NCBI GenBank assembly: GCA_027405735.1
Contig: JAPEHQ010000001.1
Location: 5,890,001-5,954,000 of the forward strand
Source of the DNA: Mucor racemosus
Taxonomy: Eukaryota > Mucoromycota > Mucoromycetes > Mucorales > Mucoraceae
Direction of reading: 5' to 3'
Length of the DNA: 64,000 bases
Positions 25,988 to 37,088 of this stretch are shown one piece after another. The position numbers and the translations under genes are program-made. The notes under the pieces were generated by a model. That model worked only from the letters and a program-made list of their open reading frames with translations, had not been told where the DNA came from and made no database searches. Each line of letters begins with the position of its first letter. Position 1 is the stretch's first letter.

Positions 25988-27393
25988 GCAATGCCTTCAA
26001 GTCCAATTACTCCTACTCCTACTTCAAAACCAATTGCTGCGACACTTGTTGGTACATTAAGACGCAAGAACCCCTTTAATCGTACACCAATTAATACGAC
26101 TGATTTTGCCATTTCTTCAACTTCAATGAAGGAACCTACTTCACCAACTGTACCACCAAAATCAACACTTCGACCAACAAGCCATATATTACAACGTAAT
26201 AAAATTGATCCATCAGACGAAGATGCCGAAGAAGAAGGCATTATTATTGAACAACAACAAAAAGAAAATCATAAATCAAATAAATCTGCTACTCTTAGTG
26301 CTAAACGACTTTCTCTTCGTATTCCAAATGCATTTAGAAATGATTCAACAATCAATTCATCTACAAAGAAATTTGGCTTTACACTTGGATCAAATTCACG
26401 TAAACAAAGAAAGCAGCTGGATCTGTCACTCTTTCAAACAGAACAACCACAAAAACAAGAAAAAACTAGTATAATTACTAGTAGCAAAAAGACTCTTATC
26501 AATGATTCAAGTCTTTTACCTCCACCTGCTTTATCTGATGGTAGTACATTAAGTAGTAGTAGTAGTACATGTTCTAGTACTCACAGTAGCTATTATCAAG
26601 CTTCAACATCTCCTGTTCAAAAATTACCACCTAATTTTAAATCTGTTATTAATAAGCAATCAAATAATAATGTATTTGCTGCTGGTAATCCAAGAAGATC
26701 AAGTCAAGCGTCATTTAAATCAATGGATCGACGAGGAAGTAATTTAAGCACATCAACATTAGCCCAACAACAACAACAACAGCAACAGAGCAATAATAAT
26801 AGACCTACTACACCTAGTTTATTATCAAATAGTTCAACCATTGCTTCACCTAATAGCAACAACAATAACAGTATCCCATCACAACCAGCAAAAGCATCAT
26901 GGCTTAATAATCTATTCTTTTTTAAACAACCAAAAGTATGCTCCCTGGTGGTTTATAGTACGCATACAGCTGGTATTTTAAGATCATTACACCGTTTAAT
27001 GAACAAGGTAAAATAATCATGCTGTTCATATTTTAAACTTTACTAATTAAAAACTATTATTAGACTAATGAAGCTAGATTCTATGAGAAATGTGATAGAA
27101 CAGGTGTTACTCGTTATAAAGCTGAAATCAAGACAAAATCACAAGATGGCCTTAAGCCACGTCAAGTTAAATGTAGAATTGATTTAATCATGTCTGATTT
27201 GGATCCTCAAAGCTGTGTAGTTCAATTTACTCAACAACAAGGAGATGCTATGTTGTTGAATTCAACTGTTCAGCAACTGCATGAAGCCATTTTGAAAGAA
27301 TATCCTTGTCCTTCAAATATTATTTTGGCTTCAGAGTCTTATAAAGAAATGAACTCTGTTATTACTTCGGGTACTCTAGTCGAAGATTATTAG
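23744..27393 (+). CDS. Gin4/Hsl1/BRSK-like Ser/Thr kinase with KA1 tail
   Basis: Eight exons: 23744-24011, 24066-24258, 24433-24690, 24743-25195, 25253-25362, 25419-25824, 25888-27007 and 27064-27393, giving 1045 aa. The kinase domain is at about 75-331: [41 protein letters not shown]-loop [14 protein letters not shown] with the LKB1-type Thr present, and HPWF at the end. A UBA-like helix region follows ([14 protein letters not shown]). The middle is long, disordered and Ser/Thr-rich, with an 11-Thr run and a poly-Gln run. The last ~140 residues resemble a KA1 lipid-binding domain. Yeast Gin4, Kcc4 and Hsl1 use this plan at the septin ring and bud neck; that role here is inferred. The first ATG downstream of an A-rich leader was chosen; an ATG at 23684 would add 20 hydrophobic residues and is less likely. 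Confidence 0.88.
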
Positions 27394-28115
27394 TTCGAAT
27401 AATGCAACACTATTCTTTTTTTAATTACTTTTTTTACTTACTTTTTTAATAATAATAATAATAATAATTGTTTAAATCAAACAGAATAAACCTAAATAAA
27501 AAAAACCTTCCTGGTAAATCATCTTAATAACTGTAATAAGCTCTTTTGTTTGGCAAATATGCATTATATACATTTCAATTTATATACATCAATAATACCT
27601 TATATCGCTCTGTACAATGAAACACAAGTAATGAGAATGCTTAAATATCCATACAAGTTTTACTCAAATGTTCACTTTTAAAGAATTTTTCCAATAGAAT
27701 GCATGGTATTTATTTGAAAAAAAAAAAAGTACATTAATATGAAATATACCATTTCTGATACTCTATGCTCTTATGTTTTTTGTTTAGAGATTTGAGATGA
27801 GATGAATAAGCAATATCACTTGATGTAATATTGGTTTATTCCTTTATTCAGCAATGCCATTGGAGAAACCTATTTTATGATTGGCTGGTTCTACTAGCAT
27901 GAATGATTTGTATATTTGGAACACCTAATTCTGCCTAAATGTACAATTTTAATATATGAAAACCTGGTCATTTTTTGCATGTGTATTACCCTTGGTGTAT
28001 TACTATTTGAACTTTCTCCTGGGGAAACAGATAAGTTTCTTATTGAGCCACTGTATTCATCATAAATATTGGAATTTTCCTTTCTATCGTTTGCACAAAC
28101 GAAATAACTGCAACT
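27394..28115. other. Convergent 3' region
   Basis: This stretch lies between the Gin4-like kinase (+) and the RBR gene (-). An AAT trinucleotide run lies near 27449-27467. The minus-strand sequence 28115-27894 is one open frame of 74 codons that could be the last exon of the RBR gene; see that entry. Confidence 0.4.
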
Positions 28116-29659
28116 CTACATGTCCAGTATTAGTGATTGACTATAATGCAATAAAGTACCGTACAAAAACATTACCTCTGCCCAGGATGATCGACATTCC
28201 CAACAGAAACTAAATCCACACAACGTACAATCTACCTTATTACAACCTTCATCTCGATTAATCATAATTGAACAATTTGGACATTTACGACTATTTTCCA
28301 TCTTCCATTTCAGCGTTTCAATGTAATCTATGTTTGATCCTGTTTCTTCATTTTGCTTGATCAGTTGTTTCATATTTTCCTCACATGTGGTAACATGATG
28401 ATGACTATCTTCTCCGCATTGTAGACACATCTCCTTGTGGCATGTTGGACTATATATATATTGACTAATGTAAGTGTAAAAATAACAAAATACACAATAT
28501 AATTTACCAATTCATGTTCGAAAACATAGATATATGATCAAATTGTAACTTTCTCCAAGTGTCAGGTCTCAATTCTAGTTGTAACATTTTGAGCGAAATT
28601 TCTTTTACGCTTGGTAATTGATTTGTTATTTGACATGCACATAGTAATTTTTCAATCAACTGATGGTGAATATCCCTAATTGTTGAATTTCTCCATTCCA
28701 TTTTTTCAAATAAACGTATAAAGTATTGTTGGTGAGTTTTACTTGGTAATAATGTCAGTTTTTGTTCATTATCACTATGTAAAGTAGCCATATTAAAGAA
28801 CTCTTGAATCATACCAGCGACGATTTTAGATTGGCTGCATAAATATGCATTAGTATATTATATATATATTTATATATATATATTTCATGTAAATTTACAA
28901 ACCTTTTTTCGTATACTTTTTTAAAATCACATGGAGCCATTTCAGTTTCACAATGAGAACAACATCTTGAAAAGCTTCGAAAAGGTTGGTTGAATTTATT
29001 ATAGAGTTCTGTTATTGAAGCTGGTACATATTTCGTCCATTCTGATTGAGGTATATAGATTCTACATACAGGGCATCTAATTTTTGTTACACTTAGACCC
29101 CAACTTGATTGAACAACTTCTGTAACATAACTTGTTTTATTTGTTAGTGTCATGTATGCAGAACTGTACTTCATACTTACCGTTGGAAACATTCTAAACA
29201 AAATTGATCCCTACAATATTCCAAGCACAAATCCAATTTTGAATCAAAACAAATTGAGCACCTTTCCAAGTATATGTTAAGATCATCTTCATCATCTTCG
29301 TCATTCATGTTTGCAAGATCAAATAACGATGATCGTTGTTGTTCCTTTTTTCCTGAAAAGAATATATTGAGAATATACAAGAACCTAATGTCTCTTGGAA
29401 TAATCATTATTTTTGATATACATTTTGAAACAGATATACAGCATTGTGTCAATAAATATACAGGAAATAGTATCAGAAACAATATTAACAGTGAAATGGG
29501 ATGCTTTGACCATGTTTTGATTGCTGATACAGGAGTTTGAATGAATAAGCGATACAAGTATTCAATGAATATTATAGTTAAAAGATGAAATAGATAGGCG
29601 GAATCATTTATTTTGTCATTTTGTTGTTGTTGTTGTTGCCGTTGGCGTGAAGTATTCAT
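28116..29659 (-). CDS. Membrane-anchored RBR (RING-IBR-RING) E3 ubiquitin ligase
   Basis: Exons on minus: 29659-29181, 29130-28903, 28834-28508 and 28449 onward. The N-terminus has a Gln run and two hydrophobic segments (LTIIFIEYLYRLFI and ISLLILFLILFPVYLL). RING1 is CSIC ... EYCRDQFCLEC ... IRCPVC; the usual His is Asp in CRDQFC. An IBR-like middle follows (CSHCETEMAPC, CPTCHKEMCLQCGE). RING2 is CPNCSIMINRDEGCNKVDC with the catalytic Cys after EG, then FSFCWEC. RBR ligases accept ubiquitin on that Cys. The C-terminus is uncertain: read-through stops at 28116, giving 455 aa. A 60-nt intron (28175-28116) would instead join an in-frame exon 28115-27894 and give 509 aa. The anchor suggests action at an organelle or ER membrane (inference). 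Confidence 0.83.
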
Positions 29660-29798
29660 TATTTAAAGATATATTTATAAGAAAAAGGGGAAAATCTAAA
29701 AAGGAGATAAACTAGAAAAAATGCACACATTACTATACAAAGTTACACCATTGCACTCATGTCAACTTTTCACACTGAGCCACTATTTATTATTATTA

Positions 29799-30680
29799 TT
29801 ATTTATCAAATTCGCTAGCTAATTGATGATTTTCTCCAATGACGAATGGAATTGTTGCCCTTTGATAATAATCTGGATAGAGTTCAATATTATTAATAAC
29901 TGTGTCCAATAAATGAGCTTGTCCTGAAACTACACCAGGGGCATCAGAAAATGCAACTGCTGTTATATGCACATGAAAATGATAATATGATGGTTGATAA
30001 TGAATGAACAATCGTAATTGATTTGGTGATAGATTAGCTTTTTCTTTTACAAGTCTATAACTGGTATCTCGTAGTTTCTTTAAGAATCCTAAATGTTGAC
30101 TGGAAAGTGATCGTAATGATAAAATGTCGGAGCGCATTGATATGACTACCCAATATAAGGTTTCATTGCGTCCATCCCATTTCATATCTGGTAATACGAC
30201 AAATCCATCATTTGCATCATGATCATGATAAATAACTCTATCCGCCTCAGCCGATCCATTCAAAATATTTTGTACCCAAGCTGTGCGTTTTTCGGGAATG
30301 CTTTTGATATATGGAAGTGTAATAGATTCGTATAGATTTGGTGTTTCGACAAGCATCACACGAGACTGAGCTTCATACTTTGCAATATGAACATCTGTGG
30401 CAGGGAAAATTGTTTTAATTCGAGTATCAGGTTCTTTGCTAATAACGTTGGCCATACACCATGCGTAAATGTTATTTTCTACGATATCACTCATAGTATC
30501 ACTATTGACTGAATTTGTCAATGTAGGTAAATAACCTTCATCATACTGAGTTTTCTCAAATGACACGATGCAATCTTGTCCTTCGATTTGTCCCAAGAAG
30601 TAGACTAATTTTGTTCTTGTATCGTTGGATAACACACGAGTGAATTGAAACTTTGATAATATATCTTTAAGATTGGACAT
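29799..30680 (-). CDS. DCS1: Scavenger mRNA decapping enzyme (DcpS/Dcs1)
   Basis: Single-exon gene of 293 aa. The HIT-family triad is visible as YYHFHVHITAV at residues 232-242 (HxHxH), preceded by LRLFIHYQPSYYHFH, a strong DcpS signature. Other family words are YLPTL near residue 50 and LPDMKWDG near 163-170. The enzyme hydrolyses the m7GpppN cap fragment left after 3'-5' mRNA decay; fungal orthologues are usually about 300-350 aa. The chosen start is the ATG at 30680, which gives the usual N-terminus; an upstream ATG at 30743 adds 21 Lys/Ser-rich residues encoded by a T-rich patch. It lies 139 bp upstream of the RBR gene on the same strand. Confidence 0.92.
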   Translation of the reverse strand: MSNLKDILSKFQFTRVLSNDTRTKLVYFLGQIEGQDCIVSFEKTQYDEGYLPTLTNSVNSDTMSDIVENNIYAWCMANVISKEPDTRIKTIFPATDVHIAKYEAQSRVMLVETPNLYESITLPYIKSIPEKRTAWVQNILNGSAEADRVIYHDHDANDGFVVLPDMKWDGRNETLYWVVISMRSDILSLRSLSSQHLGFLKKLRDTSYRLVKEKANLSPNQLRLFIHYQPSYYHFHVHITAVAFSDAPGVVSGQAHLLDTVINNIELYPDYYQRATIPFVIGENHQLASEFDK

Positions 30681-31712
30681 GAAGATGAGTTGTTGAAATG
30701 AAGAGCAGGCAGATATTTTTTTTTTTCTGCGCGATATATACATACTTTGGAAGCATGGTGTGTGACTACAGTAGCTGTTAACGTTTCACATGTTCTCAAT
30801 GAAAATGTTTAATTTAAAGATTGATTTGCAAGCTTACCACTCTGGTCTTGACAAAGCATAAGATATCATATTTGTTTCGCTTTACAAATGATGAAATAGA
30901 TATATAGAATTAATGCTTGTCGGAAAAATTCCTTCTCCAGCCGTAAGGCAAAATTTACATAACAAGGAAATAGTTTGACATCTGAAAACTGGCATTATCA
31001 AGTATAACCAAGGGGTAATAGATGTGCATAGTTCTGAATTATTCAATTCATGAAATGTTACTTTACCGAGCCCGTGATATATCTGACATACGACAATATG
31101 TATATTATCTGCTGATTAATTTTTCTTCTCTCAGCAAATCATCTAATTCTAGGATTAGTCTAAGATTTCAGCCCATAAATGTATGACTAAAAATAAATAG
31201 TACAACGCTATTTTTTTTCTAATTTATCAATGCTTATTTCTGTATTTGCATATTTCTAAAATCAAAATTGAAGGTGCAATATGCTGTGTATAAAGTTTTG
31301 GTTAATGATAGATTATTTTTTACTTTTTATACGCGACGAGAACAGTTTTTAGATGAATATTTAGATTTAATCATATCAAAACGGTGGTTTTCTTCTAATA
31401 AAATTACAACGGGTTAATCACTTTTTAGTGTCTATTTAGGATTATTCCAAAAATTAATTTCGAATCATAGATAGTTTTTTTATCAAGTTTTTAAAAAAAA
31501 ATATAAATTACTAATGAGAATTATAGAGTGTAACCAAACGTGGTGTGTATAGACGGTAGAAGATGATAATTATACAACAAAGAGCATGAGTTTTTCGCTA
31601 TACACATTTCACAACACCTCATGGAGGCCGTCGTAGAATGTATCTATCTATACATACCTATCTTTGTAATTTGAGCTCATTTGGGTCAATATTCATCGAG
31701 GTCAAGTTTATC
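30681..31712. other. Gene-free region upstream of DCS1
   Basis: About 1 kb with no recognised gene or element, apart from the DCS1 promoter it must contain. A short phrase near 31678-31710 (TTTGGGTCAATATTCAT) recurs at 54489. Confidence 0.35.
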
Positions 31713-32250
31713 ATTCTGTTACGCCAGGAGATTATATTAATCTCAAAGCTAAAATATGTACTAAATCATTTAATAAAAATAAAGAAAAACTGTTACAAAA
31801 TGAAAGAGCACACTAAAACTAAAGAACTTTATTATAAGATCGAACCATCTTCTTTTATATTCACATTCTCTAATTATATGACCTGTTTAAAGGAGTCTAT
31901 TTATATATATTCATATATCCAATCAAATCTAGGTGACACACACTAGTTCCATATTCCTGCATACACGGAGCTTCATAACATAATACACAGCAATGTAGAA
32001 CTTAACATATCAAACTGTGTCGTAATCTTAACCAAGGAATGCACCCAGATCTGTGGATGCAACACATTCACTGTATTCAGTAGTCAGGATCTCAATGTCA
32101 AATCAATATACAGTAAAAAACCATACTTTTATATCTAAATAAACGATATCTTTTTTTTATTATACAGTTGAAGAAATAATTCATTACTCATTCTATTTTA
32201 ATTATATTCTTTTTTAAGTATTATTTATCAAGCATGAAAATATACGACAC
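31713..32250 (+). repeat. Repeat family R3, copy 2
   Basis: This matches the reverse complement of 5950-6310 (left part) and 4850-5025 (right part). The two parts are joined by about 30-40 bp near 32060-32100, where copy 1 has ~920 bp of extra sequence. The boundary word TTACGCCAGGAGATTATATT marks its left end. Confidence 0.65.
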
Positions 32251-32618
32251 AACAGGTGGTTTTATTATTTTAGACAGAGATATCATGTTTTGCGGATGGT
32301 TTCCTCAATTCACAGTGATCTGTGAGAGTAGAAATATAATTTTTTATGCAGGATATATTTAAATCTACCATCATGTACAATTGAAGATTAATTGGATCAA
32401 TATTCACAAGGATGGAGTTTTTTTATTTGTTTTCTCTGCAGTTGTAAATATTAGCTTATTATTTTGCAAAACTTAAAACTCATCATCCAGGGCTTAATTT
32501 CTGTATTGACTAGATAGATCTAATTGATTGCTACTCTGCATCTTTTGTTTCAGCCAAAAATATTGATTTTTCATCGAGATAATCAAAATAATAGTCGATA
32601 TCACAGCTTACAGCTTAT

Positions 32619-32720
32619 TGTAATAATCTAAATATGGACTATATTATGTTTGAGGAAAAGAGACTGATTTTATTAATATTATTATAATTGAGATTATATA
32701 TAAAAGACTGAGTTACAACA
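32619..32720 (-). repeat. 3' LTR of the gypsy element
   Basis: 102 bp, identical to 37089-37190. On the + strand it reads from TGTAATAATCTAAATATGGA to GAGTTACAACA. The purine-rich tract lies immediately to its right (32721-32731), that is, upstream of it on the element strand. Confidence 0.97.
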
Positions 32721-32873
32721 TTCCCCCGTTTGATAAAATATAAATGATGATATAAAATAATATAAAATAAAATAATTGAATAATATGAAATGATACTAAA
32801 ATAATTGAATATAAAATAATTGAATAATCGCATTAAAAACCTAAGAGGAAAAAAGCTTGATTGATTTGATGTA

Positions 32874-35800
32874 TTAATCGTAATATTTCTTGATTAATGA
32901 TATGTGTATGTTATTGTAACGTTTGTTGTAATATTTCAAGTTGTATCTAGTTTTTGATAGTACTTTAAATATTATCATTGGTCCTATCCAATTTTGTTGA
33001 AGTTTTCTAGGTCTGACTTTCGATGATCTTGATGTATTAAATAATAATACTTTATCATTAACTTTGAATTCATTATTGTATTCATAGTGTTCATTTGTAG
33101 TTAAATTGTTGTATACTATTTCGAAAGCTTGTTCTAGATTTTCTTTTAATTGTGATGCAAATTTGGATTGTGGTGTGTGAGATTGTCCTTTGTATAAAGG
33201 TATGTCTTTATTTTCTTGAGTAATAATCTGATTTATTGATTTTGCTGTTCTACCATATACAAGTTCAAAAGGTGTAAAACCAGTACTTTGATGAATCATG
33301 TTGTTGTATACAAAACGAATTAATCTGATGTTTGTATCCCATAGTTTGACTACATTGGTTTTTTGTGCATATACCAAAATCATTTGTCTCAGAGTTTTCA
33401 TGTATCTTTCAACAATCCCGTTTGATGATGGATGATTAGGTGGTGTAAATGATATTTTTATATCTAGATATTGATTTAATTGTTGCATAAATTCACTGTT
33501 GAATGGTGCTCCATTATCTGAAATTATTTCGTCTGGTATGCCGTGCCTTAAGATAAAGTTGTAATACAATACTTTTGCTAATTCACTTGTGAGTATTGAT
33601 TTCATTGGATAAATTTCAACATATTTCGTGAAAGTGTCAATGATAACTAATATGTGAACATTTCCTTTTTCTGTTATTGGCAATGGTCCAAAATAATCTA
33701 TTGCTATTTTTTGAAAAGGTTTTTCTCCTGCAGCACTTGATGTATTGTGTTGATATGATCGATCACCTTTGACTTTTTGACAAGTGATACATTTTTTGAT
33801 ATAATCTTCAACTTCTTGCTTCATATTTTCCCACCAGAATTGTTTGCTGATTGCATTGATTGTTTTGTTAATTCCACTGTGCCCCGCAAATTGCTTGTCG
33901 TGAAATTCCTTGATTACTGTTTGTGTCAATTGAGATGGTACTACTTTGCTTATTTTGTTGCTGAATATATTTTGTTGTCTTTGTATTACTTTGAATATAA
34001 TACCATTAGATACAATAAATGATTTGTTGTTAGATATTTTGTATTCTTGTAATTTATCATCTTTTTCTTGTTCAAGTTGCCAATTGATAGATTGTAATCT
34101 TGTCTTAAGTTCGATGTTGAATATGGTTGACCTTGATAGAGCATCTGCAGCATTATTTTTCTTGCCTGGAACATATTTTACTATGAAATCGAACGCTTGT
34201 AAAAATAAACACCATCTGAATAGCCTTGGTTGCTTATCCTCATTGGTATTAAGTATCCATTGTAACGAAGAATGATCAGTATATATAATGAATTGATTAC
34301 ATTCTAAATATATACGAAATTTCTTGATACCGAATATAATTGCTAATGCTTCCAGTTCACGAATAGAGTAGTTTTTTTCATGTTTTGATAAAGATCTTGA
34401 TGCGAATGATAAAGGGTATGGATGTCCTTCATATCTTTGACATAGTATGACAGCTATGCCTGCCGTATTTGCTGCATCTGTATGTAGTTCAAATTGTTTA
34501 TCAAAATCAGGTTGTATCAAATTTGGTAAATTTGACAATTGTTGCTTGATTTTTGTGAATGCTTCTTGTTGTTCTTCTTTCCAGCTAAATGTTTGATTTT
34601 TCATTTTTAATCTTCTCAATGGTTCAATGATTACTTGATATTGCTTGATAAATTTTTGATATACGCCTGTCATTCCAAGAAATCTTTCCAACTCTTTTAT
34701 ATCTTTTGGTGGAGGTAGTTGTGTAATAGGTCGAACTTTGTCTGGGTCGGCTTGAATTCCTTGATCCGAAACTATAAAACCTAAAAATTTGACTTGTTTC
34801 ATAGCGAATTGACATTTTTTGATGTTGATTGATAAGTTTGCTTCTTTTAATTTATATAACAATGTCTTCAAATGATGTAAATGTTGATCAAAATTGTCTG
34901 AATATAAAATTACGTCATCTTGATATGCAATAGCTGATACATAACGCATTTCACCTAAAACTTTGTCCATTAATGATTGAAAATATGCACTTGAGTTCTT
35001 CATTCCCATTCCCATAGAATTGAAAACGTAAATTGAGGTCTGTGTAACTAGAGCGGACTTTGATTTATCACACTCCGCTATCGGAATTTGATAATATCCT
35101 GAGATCAGATCGATTTTTGAAAAAAATTTTGCTTTTCCCAGAGATTGCAATGCATAATGAAGATTGACATATGGATATTTGATAGTTTTAGTTATATCAT
35201 TTAATTTGATGTAATTACCACAAATTCTAATAGATTTGTCTGATTTTGTGACAGCAGTAACAGGTGAACCCCATTCCGAGAATGCAACTTTAGTTACTAT
35301 TCCATTTTTTATTAATTCTTTAAATTTTTCATCAATTTGCTTTTGAATTTTCGGATGATAGTATCTTGGAGGTGAGTAAATTGGCTCATGATCACCTGTG
35401 TCAATGTGACATTCCATCTTGTTGGTAATAGAAGGTTTTTGATCTCCTGACAGAAATATTGTTTGAAAATTTTTTAAAATGTTATTGAGTTGTTTTTGCT
35501 GACTATCAGTGCACATGATTTGTTGATGTTGAACTTTACTATACTGTATATAATATTGTTTTCCATTGATTGTTAACTTTATTCTGTTTTTGTTTGTTTC
35601 AATGATAGTGTTCCACTTGGTCATAGTGTCAAATCCGATGACCATTTGTTTAGCTAAATCCTTAATGACATGAACTTTAACTTTAGTATTAAACAATTGA
35701 ATGTATACTATCCCTAATGTTGTTTTGTTATTATTGTTGATGTCAACGTATTGAATGGTTTCTGAAGTGTCCATATTCAAATTAAGTTTGTTAATAAGTT

Positions 35801-36260
35801 CATAATTGATAGCAGTGATTGCAGCACCAGTATCCCATAAAGCTAAAATTTGATTAGATCCCATTTTTATGACAGTTGTTGGTGTAACCGAGTTTCCGTT
35901 TTTTATGTGATTTATATGTCCTGCATCAATATGTTGTAATTCAATAATATCTTCTGACGACGATTCATTGGTTTCAAGTTGGTGTAATGATCTGTTGTTT
36001 TGATTGCATTCATAATTGCGGTGTCTGCCGTTGCAATATCCACATACTGGATTACCGAATTTGTCATAGAGTTTAGGTCGTTCATTATTATTGGTATTGA
36101 TCTTGTTGTTCTGAAATTTGTTTTTGCCTTTCTTGAATTTGTTTTTCTTATAGAATTGTTTTTTATTATCAAATTTTTTCTTTTGATTCATATGATCAAT
36201 GTCCATTGGGTCATCCTGTGTAATCTGGTCCTTGTTCATCATAAGATGAATTTTTTCCAT
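32874..36260 (-). CDS. pol: Gypsy Pol polyprotein with nucleocapsid zinc knuckle
   Basis: Open frame of 1128 residues from an ATG at 36260; the frame is open back to about 36274. In order: a basic stretch and a CCHC-like knuckle CGYCNGRHRNYEC (73-85, spacing CX2CX3HX4C); protease LWDTGAA (about 141-147); reverse transcriptase with YQDD at 446-449; RNase H with Asp595, Glu635, Asp662; integrase zinc site His787, His794, Cys824, Cys827; integrase core Asp855, Asp915, Glu951 with D-x35-E spacing; and a GPY/F-like end (WIGPMIIFKV). No chromodomain is visible. The frame is +1 relative to gag, so expression needs +1 frameshifting in the ~65-nt overlap or reinitiation. All catalytic residues are intact. 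Confidence 0.95.
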   Translation of the reverse strand: MEKIHLMMNKDQITQDDPMDIDHMNQKKKFDNKKQFYKKNKFKKGKNKFQNNKINTNNNERPKLYDKFGNPVCGYCNGRHRNYECNQNNRSLHQLETNESSSEDIIELQHIDAGHINHIKNGNSVTPTTVIKMGSNQILALWDTGAAITAINYELINKLNLNMDTSETIQYVDINNNNKTTLGIVYIQLFNTKVKVHVIKDLAKQMVIGFDTMTKWNTIIETNKNRIKLTINGKQYYIQYSKVQHQQIMCTDSQQKQLNNILKNFQTIFLSGDQKPSITNKMECHIDTGDHEPIYSPPRYYHPKIQKQIDEKFKELIKNGIVTKVAFSEWGSPVTAVTKSDKSIRICGNYIKLNDITKTIKYPYVNLHYALQSLGKAKFFSKIDLISGYYQIPIAECDKSKSALVTQTSIYVFNSMGMGMKNSSAYFQSLMDKVLGEMRYVSAIAYQDDVILYSDNFDQHLHHLKTLLYKLKEANLSINIKKCQFAMKQVKFLGFIVSDQGIQADPDKVRPITQLPPPKDIKELERFLGMTGVYQKFIKQYQVIIEPLRRLKMKNQTFSWKEEQQEAFTKIKQQLSNLPNLIQPDFDKQFELHTDAANTAGIAVILCQRYEGHPYPLSFASRSLSKHEKNYSIRELEALAIIFGIKKFRIYLECNQFIIYTDHSSLQWILNTNEDKQPRLFRWCLFLQAFDFIVKYVPGKKNNAADALSRSTIFNIELKTRLQSINWQLEQEKDDKLQEYKISNNKSFIVSNGIIFKVIQRQQNIFSNKISKVVPSQLTQTVIKEFHDKQFAGHSGINKTINAISKQFWWENMKQEVEDYIKKCITCQKVKGDRSYQHNTSSAAGEKPFQKIAIDYFGPLPITEKGNVHILVIIDTFTKYVEIYPMKSILTSELAKVLYYNFILRHGIPDEIISDNGAPFNSEFMQQLNQYLDIKISFTPPNHPSSNGIVERYMKTLRQMILVYAQKTNVVKLWDTNIRLIRFVYNNMIHQSTGFTPFELVYGRTAKSINQIITQENKDIPLYKGQSHTPQSKFASQLKENLEQAFEIVYNNLTTNEHYEYNNEFKVNDKVLLFNTSRSSKVRPRKLQQNWIGPMIIFKVLSKTRYNLKYYNKRYNNIHISLIKKYYD

Positions 36261-36954
36261 AGTTAGAAACAGCTAAATTGGAACCGATTTTCATTGCTTG
36301 TTTTGTGATGTAATCTAAAGATGCCGGAGTACCACGTTCGCCTTGAAGTAAAATTGACGTAGTAAGAGTAGCGACCAAACCAATATCATATAGTGATTGT
36401 ACATACCAATCTCTCAAATCAGTTACTGAAATGATATTACTTCCTTGAGGAATGATATGATAAGTGTTAATCCAGTTAGTAGTGTGTTGAGCTATGGATT
36501 CATTTCGTTTTTGTTTTAATGCTTGTAACTTGTTTATTCCTTGTCTTTGTTCAAGGTTTAAGCTTTTACCAAAATATTGCAATAAATTTTGTGTTAGTGT
36601 TGTCCATTTGCTTTTGATAGCATTTGGGAGATGTATGATCCAATTTTTCATGTTATCAGGTAAAAATTTACATAAAGTAGCTGTGCATAAATCCATGTCT
36701 GTGATTCCTAAGTATTTGGCTTGCTGTTCAAATTCAAAGAAATATACTCTCAAGCTATTGTTGATTTGATATTTAGGCATGTCCAAGTTTTTTAACTTTT
36801 GTTGTTTAACATATTGTGAGAATTCATTTTTGCTTTCAAATGCTAATTGTTGATTATTCTGTTGTATTTGTAATCTTTCAATTAATTGTTGTTGTTGATC
36901 TAACTTTGCTAGAAGTTGTTGAATGTCAACGTTAGATGTACCTTCGTTTGACAT
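36211..36954 (-). CDS. gag: Gypsy Gag (capsid-like) protein
   Basis: 247 aa from an ATG at 36954. The N-terminus is Gln-rich and probably coiled-coil (LLAKLDQQQQLIERLQIQQ). The centre is like gypsy capsids (YFFEFEQQAKYLGITD, LPDNMKNWI, WTTLTQNLLQYF). There is no zinc knuckle in this frame; it lies in the pol frame, so the nucleocapsid would be made only as part of the frameshift product. The 3' end overlaps pol by about 65 nt in a different frame. Start is the first ATG after the 134-nt leader that holds a CAA/GTT trinucleotide run. Confidence 0.9.
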   Translation of the reverse strand: MSNEGTSNVDIQQLLAKLDQQQQLIERLQIQQNNQQLAFESKNEFSQYVKQQKLKNLDMPKYQINNSLRVYFFEFEQQAKYLGITDMDLCTATLCKFLPDNMKNWIIHLPNAIKSKWTTLTQNLLQYFGKSLNLEQRQGINKLQALKQKRNESIAQHTTNWINTYHIIPQGSNIISVTDLRDWYVQSLYDIGLVATLTTSILLQGERGTPASLDYITKQAMKIGSNLAVSNYGKNSSYDEQGPDYTG

Positions 36955-37088
36955 GTTGAATAATTATTTCGATGAATTGAAATAATTTGATGTTGATGTA
37001 GATGTTGTTGTTGTTGTTGTTGTTGTTGTTGTGAACCTCTTATACTGACTGATGAATTAGTTAGTGTGTAGTAGTGGTAGCCTCACCA

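Noticed and set aside
36211..36260. Gag-pol frame change read as a disabling frameshift mutation
   Set aside because: Both frames are otherwise fully open and the overlap is short and ordered, as in elements that use programmed +1 frameshifting; other copies would be needed to be sure.
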